Positions 39,715 through 48,525 of a DNA stretch of 48,626 bases are shown here, piece by piece. Position 1 is the stretch's first letter; each line of letters opens with the position of its first letter. The notes beneath the pieces are model-generated. The model ran no database searches. It was not told the DNA's origin and was given only the letters and a program-made list of their open reading frames with translations. Where the stretch lies: NCBI GenBank assembly GCA_022616415.1, contig JAKEEU010000118.1, forward strand, positions 1 to 48,626, written 5' to 3'. Made by a program: the position numbers and the translations under genes. This DNA comes from Candidatus Zhuqueibacterota bacterium. Its GTDB lineage: Bacteria > Zhuqueibacterota > Zhuqueibacteria > Zhuqueibacterales > Zhuqueibacteraceae.

Positions 39715-39800
39715 GGAATTGCCCCATAATCCGACAATTGTCACCGTAGGTGGCTTTCCCAAATTCGTTTGGGATAGGATGTGGGGATTTTTATTTTGGG
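39715..39800 (+). ncRNA. Small RNA convergent with a DUF3800 fragment, locus B
   Basis: About 85 bases. CCCCA (39723-39727) can pair with TGGGG (39780-39784), enclosing CGTAGGTGG and a hairpin CCCAAA-TTCG-TTTGGG (UUCG tetraloop). ATTTTTATTTTGGG follows as terminator and runs over the stop codon of the DUF3800 fragment on the other strand. The 5' GGAATTGCCCCA and 3' TTTTATTTTGGGA blocks are shared with locus A, UAGGU with all three loci. A tRNA reading was considered and dropped. Confidence 0.6.
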
Positions 39801-40009
39801 ATCACCTCGACTGAAATCTCGCGATGCGCGATGATTTGGCGATATTCCTGAGCATCTCGCTTCTGTGAAAAAGAACGATTGATCGCCCCGCTCACCGTGT
39901 CCGCCAGTTGCAAGAGATTATTTCCTGCCGAGTTTTGCACTTTAACTCTTTTGATGCAGCGAAATTTTGCTATTCGAAAACTTGAAGCCAACGTCGCCGG
40001 ATTCATCAA
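39791..40009 (-). pseudogene. C-terminal fragment of a DUF3800 gene
   Basis: 72 codons ending NNLLQLADTVSGAINRSF, QEYRQIIAHREISVEVIPK. The NL-QLAD-V-GAI-RSF pattern is the usual C-terminal signature of DUF3800 proteins, whose full length is 200-250. The N-terminal YLDESG motif is absent upstream. It is therefore a truncated copy that keeps the end next to the small RNA. Confidence 0.65.
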
Positions 40010-40129
40010 CGATGAGCGAGCATTTTTCTAGCTTCGATAAAAATGAATCAAGTCAATTGGGAAATAATTCCAATTAACACAAAATTGCAGAAATTTGCAA
40101 ATGAAAAAATCTTGAAAGGCGAGTAGGAT

Positions 40130-42571
40130 TTATCGCTTACTTTTATTGGTAATACCGCTTGAATGCCGAATATGCACTTCCACCCGGCGATTCATCATGC
40201 GCCCCTCCGGCAGGCGGTTATCGGCGAGCGGTTGGGTTTCGCTGAAGCCAAAAGCGGACAGGCGTGAGTTGGAGATTCCCATTTTCACCAATTCTGCCGA
40301 AACATTTTTGGCGCGTTGAATGGAGAGTTGACGATTGTGCTCGTCTTCGCCGATGGCATCGGTGTGGCCGTAAAGGTGAGCGATGGCAGCGGGGTCGTGG
40401 CGCAACTTCTCGGCAATTTGCCGCAGCTTGGTTTGCAAGCGCCGCGACGTGCGATCCATCTCATACTCGTCGAAGGCGAAGAGAATGATGGGGATGCGTT
40501 CGACGTGAATGGATCGCTGTTGGCTGCGCTGGCTGCGGATTTTTTGCCACGGCGTTGTGACCTCTTGCCCGACGCGATCTTGCAGCCACAGCGAGTAGCG
40601 GACTTCCTGCCAAAATTTTGCCTCGCGGCTGCTCCACGCATCTCCGAATTGCCAGTCCCACCAGAGCGTATCCGGGAGTGCTTGTTTTCCAACCAGCACC
40701 CCAACCGTATCGTTATCTGCGAGGATAAACAATTTCCAATTTTCCAGGCCCGCTTCGATAACCGAGCCGCGCGCGAGAAAGCCGCAGCGTTTTGGCAAGG
40801 CATCAAGCTCTTTTTTCTCGAAGGTGATCGGCGCGAATAAAGTTTCTTCATCCTCGCTGCGCACATCAATGTCGACGCGCTGCAATTCTTCCAAACGCAA
40901 AGGATCGCGGGCGCCGGCTTCGCGTGCATCGATTACTCCGGCTTCGGCCCGCACTTGTGCTGGATTCACTCCGACGCGCAGAAAATAGGATCGCACACTT
41001 TCGGCACGTTGGCGAGAAAGCTCGGCGGGATTTTTTTCGACCGCCGCACCGGAGCTATAGCCTTTCAGCGTCACTTGTATGGAAGGATTTGCCCGCAGGC
41101 GTTCCGCGATGATATTCAGCAAGCCGCGATAAGCCGCATTGATCTCCCGCACATCGCTGGCAAACATGCCCTGTCGCTGCGAAGCGAGCAGATCGTAACG
41201 TGTCGGCGCGAGCTCGGTGGAATTTTTCGGAAAAAAAAGGCGCGGGATGATGGGCAGCTCTTCTTGCACTTCGCGCAGTTCGGTGAACATCACGGTGTCA
41301 ACGGTGGCGCGCACGTTGGCGAGCAAGCGCGGTTTCGGCTTTACTTTGAGCCGCAATGGCAATAAGCGAATCGTCTCGTTGCGAGCGGTCGAGCCGGGCC
41401 GCCCTTCAACGCTAATCGTATAATCGCCCGGTTGCAAACTGGGTTTCGGTCGCAGCGTCAACAGCGAGACTTCCTGCGGGCCGATTTCCGGCGGCGAAAA
41501 ATCGGCGGTGATATCCGGCGGCAGATCGCGGATTCCCAATCGCACGCGGCTGGTCATCTGTCGTTGTGGCGCCAGCGCGATCCGAAATCGCGCCGGCTGG
41601 TTGAAATCGATGATTTGCTGCTCGAGATTGCTTTGCAAAGAGAACTCGTTGGTTTCGCGCTCCGGCTCGCTGCGGGGCCGCGGCGAGAACGTGTAAACGA
41701 ATCCCGCTTCATGTGAGCCGGCGCTGACCAGACCAATATCGGTTGTCGGCAAATTGAAGCTGTAAAACAACGCGGCGTTGCTGAACAACGTGAGCTGGCC
41801 TTCAAACAAAAGATTGTCCAACCCGTAGCCGAGACGAAAACGTCCACTGCGGGTTGAAAAGACTTCGGCGCCGACAGTCGGATACATTTGCGCTTGCCAT
41901 AAATGCGCGCCGGCATCGAGGCGGAAGAAATCATGTACAAAACTCAATCCGAAGAGCGACTCGAAGGGCAGCTTCAACTCGGCGTTGCCGAGCGCGACAT
42001 TGGGTTGGGTGAGATGTGAGAGCGAGGCGGCGAGGCTGAGCTTGTCGTGCAAGCGCGCGTAGACGCCGATGCCGGGATCGAGCACGACGGTCGAAGTGCC
42101 ATTCCGAAACACCGGGTCATCGGGATCGACCAAATCAAAATTCTCACGGTTGTAACTTTTGAAAAGAAGCGAGAGATCGAGACCGATGGCAACGCGTTCG
42201 GTAAAATTGCGGGCCACGATCGCGCCTAAGCGGCCTTCTTGAAAAAGCGGGGTGCTAAAATATCTGCCGTGCAAACCAGCAGCGAAATCGTATTGACCAA
42301 GATTGGGAACGGAAAAATTGAAGAACGAGGCTTTGAGCCCGAAGGTGTTGCTGGGAATAATGCCGGGGTAAATTAATTTCAAGCCAACGTAGGCGCGGGC
42401 TTCCGTCATCGCAGCGGAGGCGGGATTGGTCAGCAGCACGCGAGCATCTTGGACATTGGCCGGATTGACGGAGACGGTGATTTGGGCGCGGAGCGGCACG
42501 CCGTCAAAGCTAAAACCAAACACCAACAAGTAGAGCAAAAAAACGCCGACTTGGTGAGTTTTTGTTCTCAT
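40130..42571 (-). CDS. Outer-membrane beta-barrel protein with two OmpA-like domains
   Basis: 813 residues from the ATG at 42571 (AGGA 8 bases upstream; the frame is open to 42619). A signal peptide to about 29 (GVPLRAQ). Residues 30-320 resemble PorP/PorQ/PorV-type barrels (LLTNPASAAMTEARAYVGLKLIY, LGAIVARNFTERVAIGLDLSLLF, RFRLGYGLDNLLF). A beta-sandwich part follows, then OmpA domain 1 (IPRLFFPKNSTELAPTRYDLL, YSSGAAVEKNPAELSRQRAESVRSY) and OmpA domain 2 (IPIILFAFDEYEMDRTS, LYGHTDAIGEDEHNRQLSIQRA, MMNRRVEVHI). It probably links the outer membrane to peptidoglycan. Such fusions are typical of FCB-type envelopes. Confidence 0.85.
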   Translation of the reverse strand: MRTKTHQVGVFLLYLLVFGFSFDGVPLRAQITVSVNPANVQDARVLLTNPASAAMTEARAYVGLKLIYPGIIPSNTFGLKASFFNFSVPNLGQYDFAAGLHGRYFSTPLFQEGRLGAIVARNFTERVAIGLDLSLLFKSYNRENFDLVDPDDPVFRNGTSTVVLDPGIGVYARLHDKLSLAASLSHLTQPNVALGNAELKLPFESLFGLSFVHDFFRLDAGAHLWQAQMYPTVGAEVFSTRSGRFRLGYGLDNLLFEGQLTLFSNAALFYSFNLPTTDIGLVSAGSHEAGFVYTFSPRPRSEPERETNEFSLQSNLEQQIIDFNQPARFRIALAPQRQMTSRVRLGIRDLPPDITADFSPPEIGPQEVSLLTLRPKPSLQPGDYTISVEGRPGSTARNETIRLLPLRLKVKPKPRLLANVRATVDTVMFTELREVQEELPIIPRLFFPKNSTELAPTRYDLLASQRQGMFASDVREINAAYRGLLNIIAERLRANPSIQVTLKGYSSGAAVEKNPAELSRQRAESVRSYFLRVGVNPAQVRAEAGVIDAREAGARDPLRLEELQRVDIDVRSEDEETLFAPITFEKKELDALPKRCGFLARGSVIEAGLENWKLFILADNDTVGVLVGKQALPDTLWWDWQFGDAWSSREAKFWQEVRYSLWLQDRVGQEVTTPWQKIRSQRSQQRSIHVERIPIILFAFDEYEMDRTSRRLQTKLRQIAEKLRHDPAAIAHLYGHTDAIGEDEHNRQLSIQRAKNVSAELVKMGISNSRLSAFGFSETQPLADNRLPEGRMMNRRVEVHIRHSSGITNKSKR

Positions 42572-42643
42572 GTTCGGCATCCTATTTTTGAAAACAAATT
42601 GGCAGATTGATTTAAGCAAAGGGTTGTAGCTTTTTATTGGCCT

Positions 42644-43282
42644 TTATGCAAAGCTGCCATCCGTTATCTGCTCTTCAAAAGACTCAATAATTTGATTTAT
42701 CGCTTCCGGATTATCAAGATCCTTGATATTTACGAACTGGGCATTTCTCAATTCCACAGGAATCTTGGCAAGCAAATGTGGATGGGTGACAATGGGAAAA
42801 ATCGGCTTTTCGGCCATCCAAACTGCGCCCAATTCTTGCAAGACCCATGCTGAATCAACAGAATTAGGCGATAACAGCACAACAAAGATGTCGCATTGCG
42901 CCAGTTCGCGCTTGAGCTTGGACTTCCAATCTTCGCCTGCACTCAATGCTTCGTGAGTAAATATCCGAAGATTGAGGTGTTGTGATAATATTCGCTGCAA
43001 TTTGCGTGCATGGGCGCTATCTGCCGCAGCATAACTGAAAAAAACACGGATAGGCCGTTTGTCTTTGCCTTGTTTCGTCAGACTCATTTTTTGGCTCCTT
43101 TTGATCTCTTCAGTTATCGATTGCCCGCCTTCTATGTCCTTCTCATCAAGAAATGTTTTGATGCCGTGCCTGCGGCCTTTGGCTTCGATCAGATTAGCCA
43201 TCTGTTTTGCGATCCAACGATCCTCTGTTGAATGGCTGATGAATACCAAATAACTCTTTGCCGTTGCAGCTTTCTTTGCCAT
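42644..43282 (-). CDS. TIR-domain protein: truncated TIR fused to a complete TIR
   Basis: 212 residues. Residues 10-60 are the first half of a TIR domain (YLVFISHSTEDRWIAKQMANLI, KTFLDEKDIEGGQSITEEI). From about 75 a full TIR domain follows (RPIRVFFSYAAADSAHARKLQRIL, HEALSAGEDWKSKLKREL, VVLLSPNSVDSAWVLQELGAV with the likely NADase glutamate). Between them, in frame, lies AAAGGAGCCAAAAAATG, a strong ribosome-binding site and start at 43087. So a 147-residue TIR protein can be made alone (42644-43087) and a longer form from 43282. Bacterial TIRs often cut NAD+ or make signal nucleotides in phage defence. No sensor gene is adjacent. Confidence 0.85.
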   Translation of the reverse strand: MAKKAATAKSYLVFISHSTEDRWIAKQMANLIEAKGRRHGIKTFLDEKDIEGGQSITEEIKRSQKMSLTKQGKDKRPIRVFFSYAAADSAHARKLQRILSQHLNLRIFTHEALSAGEDWKSKLKRELAQCDIFVVLLSPNSVDSAWVLQELGAVWMAEKPIFPIVTHPHLLAKIPVELRNAQFVNIKDLDNPEAINQIIESFEEQITDGSFA

Positions 43283-43482
43283 GATTTTTAATTATTCCCC
43301 TTTATGCCAATTTTCCGGATATCCGGCGATTTTTGACTCTCGGATAAAACCTATATCGAGTCGGTGAATCATAATACAAAATTGAAGGCAGAAGATCAAG
43401 AAGATTTTATAGAAGAAACTATAAAAGGTTGCAAGCCAGAACCAAAAAGGAAAGCCGCTCTTTAAAAGTGAAATTTAAGAAA
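43283..43482. other. Intergenic, nothing recognised
   Basis: About 200 AT-rich bases between the TIR start and the SRPBCC stop. No terminator, promoter or gene was identified with confidence. Confidence 0.4.
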
Positions 43483-43941
43483 CTATTCTGATACTACCCG
43501 CCCAAGCGCCTCAAGGCTTGCTTCCAAACGATGCAAATACTGCCGCCGTAGGAATGCGAGATTTTTGATTTTAGCCAAACGATTACGCGGCTTGTATTCG
43601 CACTGCAAGGTGACTTGGATTTGGCCGTCGGTGAGCGTTTTTAAATTGAAAATGATCTGGTAAAGCTCGGCGTCGTCATCGGCAGCGGGCGGGCTGAGCG
43701 GGCGCAAGCCGAACCGTTCGCCTTCCATCCATTCGGTGATTTCGATATCGATGATCTGATAAGCGCCGCCCCAGCGCATGTGAACGCGCCACACGCCGCC
43801 GATATTGGCCGCCTCGCCGGAGACATGCTCCACTTTTTCCACGCCGTCAATCCACCGCGCCGCTTGATCAAAATGGGAAGCAATCTCCCACAGCTTGTCG
43901 CGGGGTTGCGGCAAAATTTTTTCAGTAGAGAGAATCGTCAT
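43483..43941 (-). CDS. SRPBCC (polyketide cyclase-like) protein
   Basis: 152 residues: TILSTEKILPQPRDKLWEIA, DQAARWIDGVEKVEHVSG, GGVWRVHMRWGGAYQIIDIEI and a final helix FLRRQYLHRLEASLEALGRVV. It belongs to the polyketide cyclase/dehydrase branch, a different one from the AHSA1 set at 2-7 kb. AGGGGGCAAAGA precedes the ATG at 43941; the frame is open to 43965. Ligand unknown. Confidence 0.85.
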   Translation of the reverse strand: MTILSTEKILPQPRDKLWEIASHFDQAARWIDGVEKVEHVSGEAANIGGVWRVHMRWGGAYQIIDIEITEWMEGERFGLRPLSPPAADDDAELYQIIFNLKTLTDGQIQVTLQCEYKPRNRLAKIKNLAFLRRQYLHRLEASLEALGRVVSE

Positions 43942-43973
43942 TCTTTGCCCCCTATTGAGTGACACAACAAGCC

Positions 43974-44357
43974 CTATGTGCGCATCTCCAACTCGTGGTC
44001 ATGTCGTCGCTTCCGTTGTTTTTGTAGCCGTGCAGTTCTTCCATTTCTCTTGACTGTGCTTGTATAAGTTTGATAAACCACATTAAGAACCGCATCAGGA
44101 TGTTTTGCAGCGACGCGCAACAATACACGCGCTGCTCCTTCCGGTTTTCGTCTTCCTTGCTCCCAATTCCGCAAAGTGGAGACGCTGATGCCGAGCATAT
44201 TGGCAAATTTTGCTTGAGAAAGCCCATATTGATCTCGTATCGACCGCACATTTGGCCGGTCATACTCAAAAACGCGGCTCGGCTTCATTTCACCACGCAA
44301 AATCGCTCCACCCTGTTTTATGCTCTCCAAAAGCTCTTCAAACAATTCTTCTCGCAT
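43974..44357 (-). CDS. NadS-like HTH antitoxin
   Basis: 127 residues. N-terminal MREELFEELLESIKQGGAILRGEMKPSR, then an XRE helix-turn-helix (IRDQYGLSQAKFANMLGIS, TLRNWEQGRRKPEGAARVLLRVAAKHP). This is the NadS type that pairs with RelE-like toxins. A tail of about 30 basic residues follows. ACAGGAGCTTAAGA precedes the ATG at 44357, which lies inside the toxin gene (20-base overlap), so translation is coupled. It neutralises the toxin and should repress the promoter at 44678-44706. Confidence 0.88.
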   Translation of the reverse strand: MREELFEELLESIKQGGAILRGEMKPSRVFEYDRPNVRSIRDQYGLSQAKFANMLGISVSTLRNWEQGRRKPEGAARVLLRVAAKHPDAVLNVVYQTYTSTVKRNGRTARLQKQRKRRHDHELEMRT

Positions 44358-44673
44358 TCTTAAGCTCCTGTTCGACAATAGCTTTCAACCTTTTCATTTG
44401 TTCAGGGGTCAAATCATCCTGTTCACTCTTCGGATAGATAAATAACATGAGAAACTGTTCTTGTGACAAAAACCAATAGTAAATGACTCGAACTCCTCCT
44501 CTTTTCCCACGTCCTGAAACAGACCAACGCAGCTTTCGCAGACCGCCACTGCCACGAATAACGGCGCCAGCTTCAGGGCGTTTTATCAACTCATTTTGCA
44601 ACTCACGATATTCTTCTTCGGTCAAAAGAGTTTTCAACCGGCGAGTGAAGATGGGCGCTTCGATAAATTGCAT
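44338..44673 (-). CDS. RelE/HigB-type toxin
   Basis: 111 residues: FIEAPIFTRRLKTLLTEEEYRELQNELIKRPEAGAVI, then GGLRKLRWSVSGRGKRGGVRVIYYW and LFIYPKSEQDDLTPEQMKRL. The basic RKLRW and RGKRGGVRVIYY segments are those of ribosome-dependent RelE mRNA interferases. The ATG at 44673 is just below the promoter, with almost no leader. First gene of the toxin-antitoxin pair. Confidence 0.9.
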   Translation of the reverse strand: MQFIEAPIFTRRLKTLLTEEEYRELQNELIKRPEAGAVIRGSGGLRKLRWSVSGRGKRGGVRVIYYWFLSQEQFLMLFIYPKSEQDDLTPEQMKRLKAIVEQELKNARRIV

Positions 44674-44677
44674 GTAT

Positions 44678-44706
44678 AATATACGCCATTGAAGTATACA
44701 AGTCAA
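44678..44706 (-). promoter_or_regulatory. Promoter/operator of the RelE-NadS operon
   Basis: Minus strand: TTGACT (44706-44701), 17 bases, TATATT (44683-44678), 4 bases before the toxin ATG, so the mRNA is probably leaderless. GTATATTATAC around the -10 box is a palindrome and GTATAC lies in the spacer: likely antitoxin operator. Confidence 0.68.
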
Positions 44707-44724
44707 TAGCAATAAAATTATTTA

Positions 44725-47700
44725 TTACGCCCGCATCGCATACGCCCTCGCCGGTGTATCTCCGCGTCCGCGCTCACGATTCGCCGGACGGCTGCTTTGC
44801 GGGATGGCGACGTCAACGCGAACCGTGTTCGGCCCCAACAGCTCTTTCACGCGCTGGATGAAAGCGGCAGTGGGCCGAATCTTCAAGCCTTTGGAGCGAA
44901 AATCATAATTCGAGGCGCCGTTGTAGCGTAACCGGAAAAACAGGCTGCACGAGCCTTGGTTGGCGCGCAACAATTGGAGCAACTGCTGTAGGGTCGCGTC
45001 GTTGATTTGTTGCACCGGAACGTCGAGCATCAGCTTTTTCGGAATTTCGTTCCAGGCTTCGTCGATGCTCATCACTTTTTCCACCAAGATTTTTGTCGGC
45101 TCATCTTCGCGCGTCGAGGCGCGGCCGATGAGCACGACGACGGCATCGGGCTGCAGCAATTCACGGTGCGCGGCATACGTGTCGCTAAAAACGATGGCCT
45201 CTGTGCTCGCGGCAAAATCTTCAAACGTGAGAAAGGCCATATTGCTGCCTTTGCGATCGACGATGGTTTTGATGTTCGTAATGAGCCCACACAACATCAC
45301 TTGCGCGCCGTCGGGCAAGCCTTCCAAATCCTGCAAGGGCTTGCTGGAGAAAAGCTTGACCTCTTCGCGGAAGCGCTGCAGCGGATGGCTGGAAAGATAA
45401 AGGCCGAGGAATTCTTTTTCGCGATTGAGCCGCTCGGCGTCCGGCCAATCCTGGAACTCCGGCAACGCCGGCTCGGCAATCATTTCTTCAGCGCCGCCTT
45501 GATCGAAAATCGAAACTTGTGCGCTGGAGCGCTGCTCGTTGAAGCGCTGAGCATACGCGGTGGCAAGATCGATGGCCTGCAAGAGCTGGTTGCGGTTGCC
45601 GGTCGGCGACAGCGAGTCCATAGCGCCGGATTGAATCAGGCTTTCCAAAACTTTTTTGTTGGTGAGGCGGAGATCGACGCGGCTGCAAAAATCAAAAATC
45701 GAAGTGAATTTGCCTTTTTGCTGGCGCGCCTTGACCATGCTTTCAATCGCGCCGAGGCCGACGTTTTTAATCGCGCCGAGGCCGTAGCGAATCGCCTTTT
45801 GCGCTACGGTTGCGCCGGCACCGTTTGTCTTGCTTGATTTGGTTTCTATTTTGATATTCGCATTGTCAACAACGACGAACTCGGCGAAGCTCTCGTTCAC
45901 ATCCGGCGGCAGCACCGGCACACCGATGCGCCGGCAGTCGTCGATCAGCGTGACGATGCGCGCGGTGCTCGTCATTTCGCTGGTGAGGTTGGCGGCCATA
46001 AATTCCGCCGGATAGTGCGCTTTGAGATAGCCGGTTTGAAACGCCACCACCGAGTAGCCAGCGGCGTGCGATTTGTTGAAGCCATACGCGGCGAACTTGT
46101 CCATCAAATCAAAAATTTGATTGGCGATGTTTTCAGCAACGCCGCGTTCCTTGGCGCCTTCGACGAATTTCTTGCGCTGTTCAGCCATCAATTCGGCGAT
46201 TTTCTTTCCCATGGCGCGCCGCAGCAAATCGGCGCCGCCGAGCGTGAAGCCGGCCAGCTCGCTGGCGATGCGCATGACTTGCTCCTGATACACGATGATG
46301 CCGTAAGTCTCGCGCAAGATCGGCTCCAGTTTCGGATGCAGGTACTCGATCTTTTTCGTGCCGTGCTTGCGCGCGATAAAATCGTCGATCATATCCATCG
46401 GACCGGGGCGATACAGCGCGTTCATGGCGGTGAGATCTTCCACCGATTGCGGCTTGAGCTTTTTGAGATACTCGCGCATGCCGGAGCTTTCAAACTGGAA
46501 CAGCCCGATGGTTTCGCCGTTGCCGAAGATTTCGTAAGTTTTGGGATCGTCGAGCGGAATGTTGTCGAGATCGATATTGATCCCTTTTTGCTTGAGCATC
46601 TTCACGGTTTTGTCCATCACCGTCAGCGTGCGCAAGCCGAGAAAATCCATTTTGAGCACGCCGATCAGCTCGAGGGATTTCATGTCGTACTGCGTCGTCA
46701 CGTCGCCGGTGTTGGATTTGTACAGCGGCGTGTAGTTGGTCAATTCATCCGGCGTGATAACGACGCCGGCGGCGTGTGTCGAAGCGTGCCGCGCCAGGCC
46801 TTCGAGCACTTGCGAATAATCCATGAGCTGGCGGTTGATGGCATCGCTATTCACCAGCGTGCGCAGATCGGTTGCCGTTTCCAGTGCTTTGTCGAGCGTG
46901 ATGCCGAGCATGGCGGGAATCATTTTGGCGATTTTATCGACGTCGGTATAACGCAGCTTGAGCACGCGGCCCACGTCGCGAATCACCGCGCGCGCCGCCA
47001 TGGTGCCGAACGTGATGATCTGCGTGACGTTGTTCGCGCCGTATTTCTGCCGCACGTATTCGATGATCTCTTCGCGGCGCTCGTAGCAAAAGTCAATATC
47101 GATATCGGGCATGGTGACGCGCTCGGGATTGAGGAAGCGCTCGAAGATGAGATTGTATTTAATCGGATCGATGTTGGTGATGCCGATGCAGTAACTCACC
47201 AAGCTGCCGGCGGCGGAGCCGCGTCCGGGGCCGACCGGAATGCCGCGCTCCTGCGCCGCGCGGATGAAGTCTTGCACGATGAGAAAATATCCCGCGTAGC
47301 CGGTTTGCTTGACCACCGCCAACTCGTGCCGCAAACGATTTTCGATCTCCGGCGTGACGTTGGGGTAGCGCTTTTTGACGCCTTCCCATGCCAGCTTCTC
47401 GAGATAGTCATCGAGGGTGAGATTGCTGTTAGGCTCGGGAATTTTGTAAGTCGGCAAATAAACTTTTTTGAAATCCAGCTTGAGATCGCACTTGGCGGCG
47501 ATTTCCGCGGTGAGGCTGAGCGCCTCCCGATTATCGGGAAAAGTCGCTTGCATCTCCTCGGTGCTTTTGAAATAAATCTCGTCCGTCGTGTAGCGTAACC
47601 GCGTCGGATCGTCGCGGTCTTTGCCGGTTTGCAAGCAGATGAGCACGTCGTGTGGCATCGAGTGCTCGCGTTTGAGATAGTGCGTGTCATTGGTGGCGAC

Positions 47701-48309
47701 CACGGGAATGCTTAATTCCTTGCTGAGCTTGAGCACGCCGTCACGAACTTGATCTTCTTCGGGAATGTTGTGCTTGTGAATTTCGAGATAATAATCGTCG
47801 CCGAAAATCTCGCGGTATTCCAGCGCCACTTTGCGCGATGCTTCGTAGCCCTCGTGCAGCATTTTGTACGCGACTTCGCCTTTCAAACAGGCGGAGAGCA
47901 CGATGAGGCCGTCGTGATATTTTTGCAGCACTTCGCGGTCGATGCGCGGCCGGTAATAAAAGCCTTCAAGAAAACCGGTGGAAACCAAGCGCATCATGTT
48001 TTGATAGCCGGCAAAGTTTTTGGCGAGCAAAACCAAATGATACGAGGTGTCGGAGACGTTGCCTTTTTGAACGGATTTCTCTTTGCGGCTGCGCGGGGCC
48101 ATGTAGGCCTCGACGCCGATGACGGGCTTGATGCCGGCTTTGGTGCAGGTTTTATAAAACTCGATGGCGCCGAACATGTTGCCGTGGTCGGTGAGCGCCA
48201 GCGCCGGCATGTTGCAGCGTTTGGCCGCGTCTACCAAATCTTCAATGCGGCAGGCGCCATCGAGCAGGCTGTAGTGGGAATGATTGTGGAGATGGACAAA
48301 ACTTAGCAT
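44725..48309 (-). CDS. dnaE: DNA polymerase III alpha subunit
   Basis: 1194 residues, the main replicative polymerase of the C family. N-terminal PHP domain (FVHLHNHSHYSLLDGACRIE, LALTDHGNMFG). Palm with catalytic aspartates in MPDIDIDFCYERR and PVGPGRGSAAGSLVSYC. Thumb and fingers (LFQFESSGMREYLKKLKPQ, YRPGPMDMIDDFI, YQEQVMRIASELAGF, AYGFNKSHAAGYS). A helix-hairpin-helix region (GLGAIKNVGLGAIESMV) and a C-terminal OB domain (VMLCGLITNIKTIVDRKGSNMAFLTFEDF). Length and order match DnaE1. AAGG before the ATG at 48309 supports that start over 48366. A housekeeping gene, so the window is chromosomal. Confidence 0.97.
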   Translation of the reverse strand: MLSFVHLHNHSHYSLLDGACRIEDLVDAAKRCNMPALALTDHGNMFGAIEFYKTCTKAGIKPVIGVEAYMAPRSRKEKSVQKGNVSDTSYHLVLLAKNFAGYQNMMRLVSTGFLEGFYYRPRIDREVLQKYHDGLIVLSACLKGEVAYKMLHEGYEASRKVALEYREIFGDDYYLEIHKHNIPEEDQVRDGVLKLSKELSIPVVATNDTHYLKREHSMPHDVLICLQTGKDRDDPTRLRYTTDEIYFKSTEEMQATFPDNREALSLTAEIAAKCDLKLDFKKVYLPTYKIPEPNSNLTLDDYLEKLAWEGVKKRYPNVTPEIENRLRHELAVVKQTGYAGYFLIVQDFIRAAQERGIPVGPGRGSAAGSLVSYCIGITNIDPIKYNLIFERFLNPERVTMPDIDIDFCYERREEIIEYVRQKYGANNVTQIITFGTMAARAVIRDVGRVLKLRYTDVDKIAKMIPAMLGITLDKALETATDLRTLVNSDAINRQLMDYSQVLEGLARHASTHAAGVVITPDELTNYTPLYKSNTGDVTTQYDMKSLELIGVLKMDFLGLRTLTVMDKTVKMLKQKGINIDLDNIPLDDPKTYEIFGNGETIGLFQFESSGMREYLKKLKPQSVEDLTAMNALYRPGPMDMIDDFIARKHGTKKIEYLHPKLEPILRETYGIIVYQEQVMRIASELAGFTLGGADLLRRAMGKKIAELMAEQRKKFVEGAKERGVAENIANQIFDLMDKFAAYGFNKSHAAGYSVVAFQTGYLKAHYPAEFMAANLTSEMTSTARIVTLIDDCRRIGVPVLPPDVNESFAEFVVVDNANIKIETKSSKTNGAGATVAQKAIRYGLGAIKNVGLGAIESMVKARQQKGKFTSIFDFCSRVDLRLTNKKVLESLIQSGAMDSLSPTGNRNQLLQAIDLATAYAQRFNEQRSSAQVSIFDQGGAEEMIAEPALPEFQDWPDAERLNREKEFLGLYLSSHPLQRFREEVKLFSSKPLQDLEGLPDGAQVMLCGLITNIKTIVDRKGSNMAFLTFEDFAASTEAIVFSDTYAAHRELLQPDAVVVLIGRASTREDEPTKILVEKVMSIDEAWNEIPKKLMLDVPVQQINDATLQQLLQLLRANQGSCSLFFRLRYNGASNYDFRSKGLKIRPTAAFIQRVKELLGPNTVRVDVAIPQSSRPANRERGRGDTPARAYAMRA

Positions 48310-48493
48310 GACCTTGGAGAAGTTATAATGAACCGGGAATTGAAAGTTTATTTTCACACGGATCAAAAACGCACACGGAGAAAGAAAACATCAAAACTCC
48401 ATGCGTTTTCTGATACAGCAGCATTCTTTGCAGTAAAAGACCTCGTGAAAAATAAAAAAGATTTTGCGCAATTGCAACAACTATTCTGGCCAA

Positions 48494-48525
48494 AAATAAA
48501 AAAGCCAGGCAATGCTGACCTGGCT
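48494..48525 (-). terminator. Terminator upstream of dnaE (for a gene beyond the window)
   Basis: Arms AGCCAGG (48503-48509) and CCTGGCT (48519-48525). On the minus strand the hairpin runs into TTTTTTATTTTTGG. It should end the transcript of a minus-strand gene lying to the right. Confidence 0.75.

Noticed and set aside
39723..39790. tRNA-like cloverleaf
   Set aside because: The CCCCA/TGGGG ends mimic an acceptor stem, but there is no TTCRA T-loop, no proper anticodon arm and a UUCG hairpin sits in place of the T arm.
46015..47598. 527-codon plus-strand frame opposite dnaE
   Set aside because: It is the antisense shadow of dnaE, whose PHP and polymerase motifs are conserved throughout on the minus strand.
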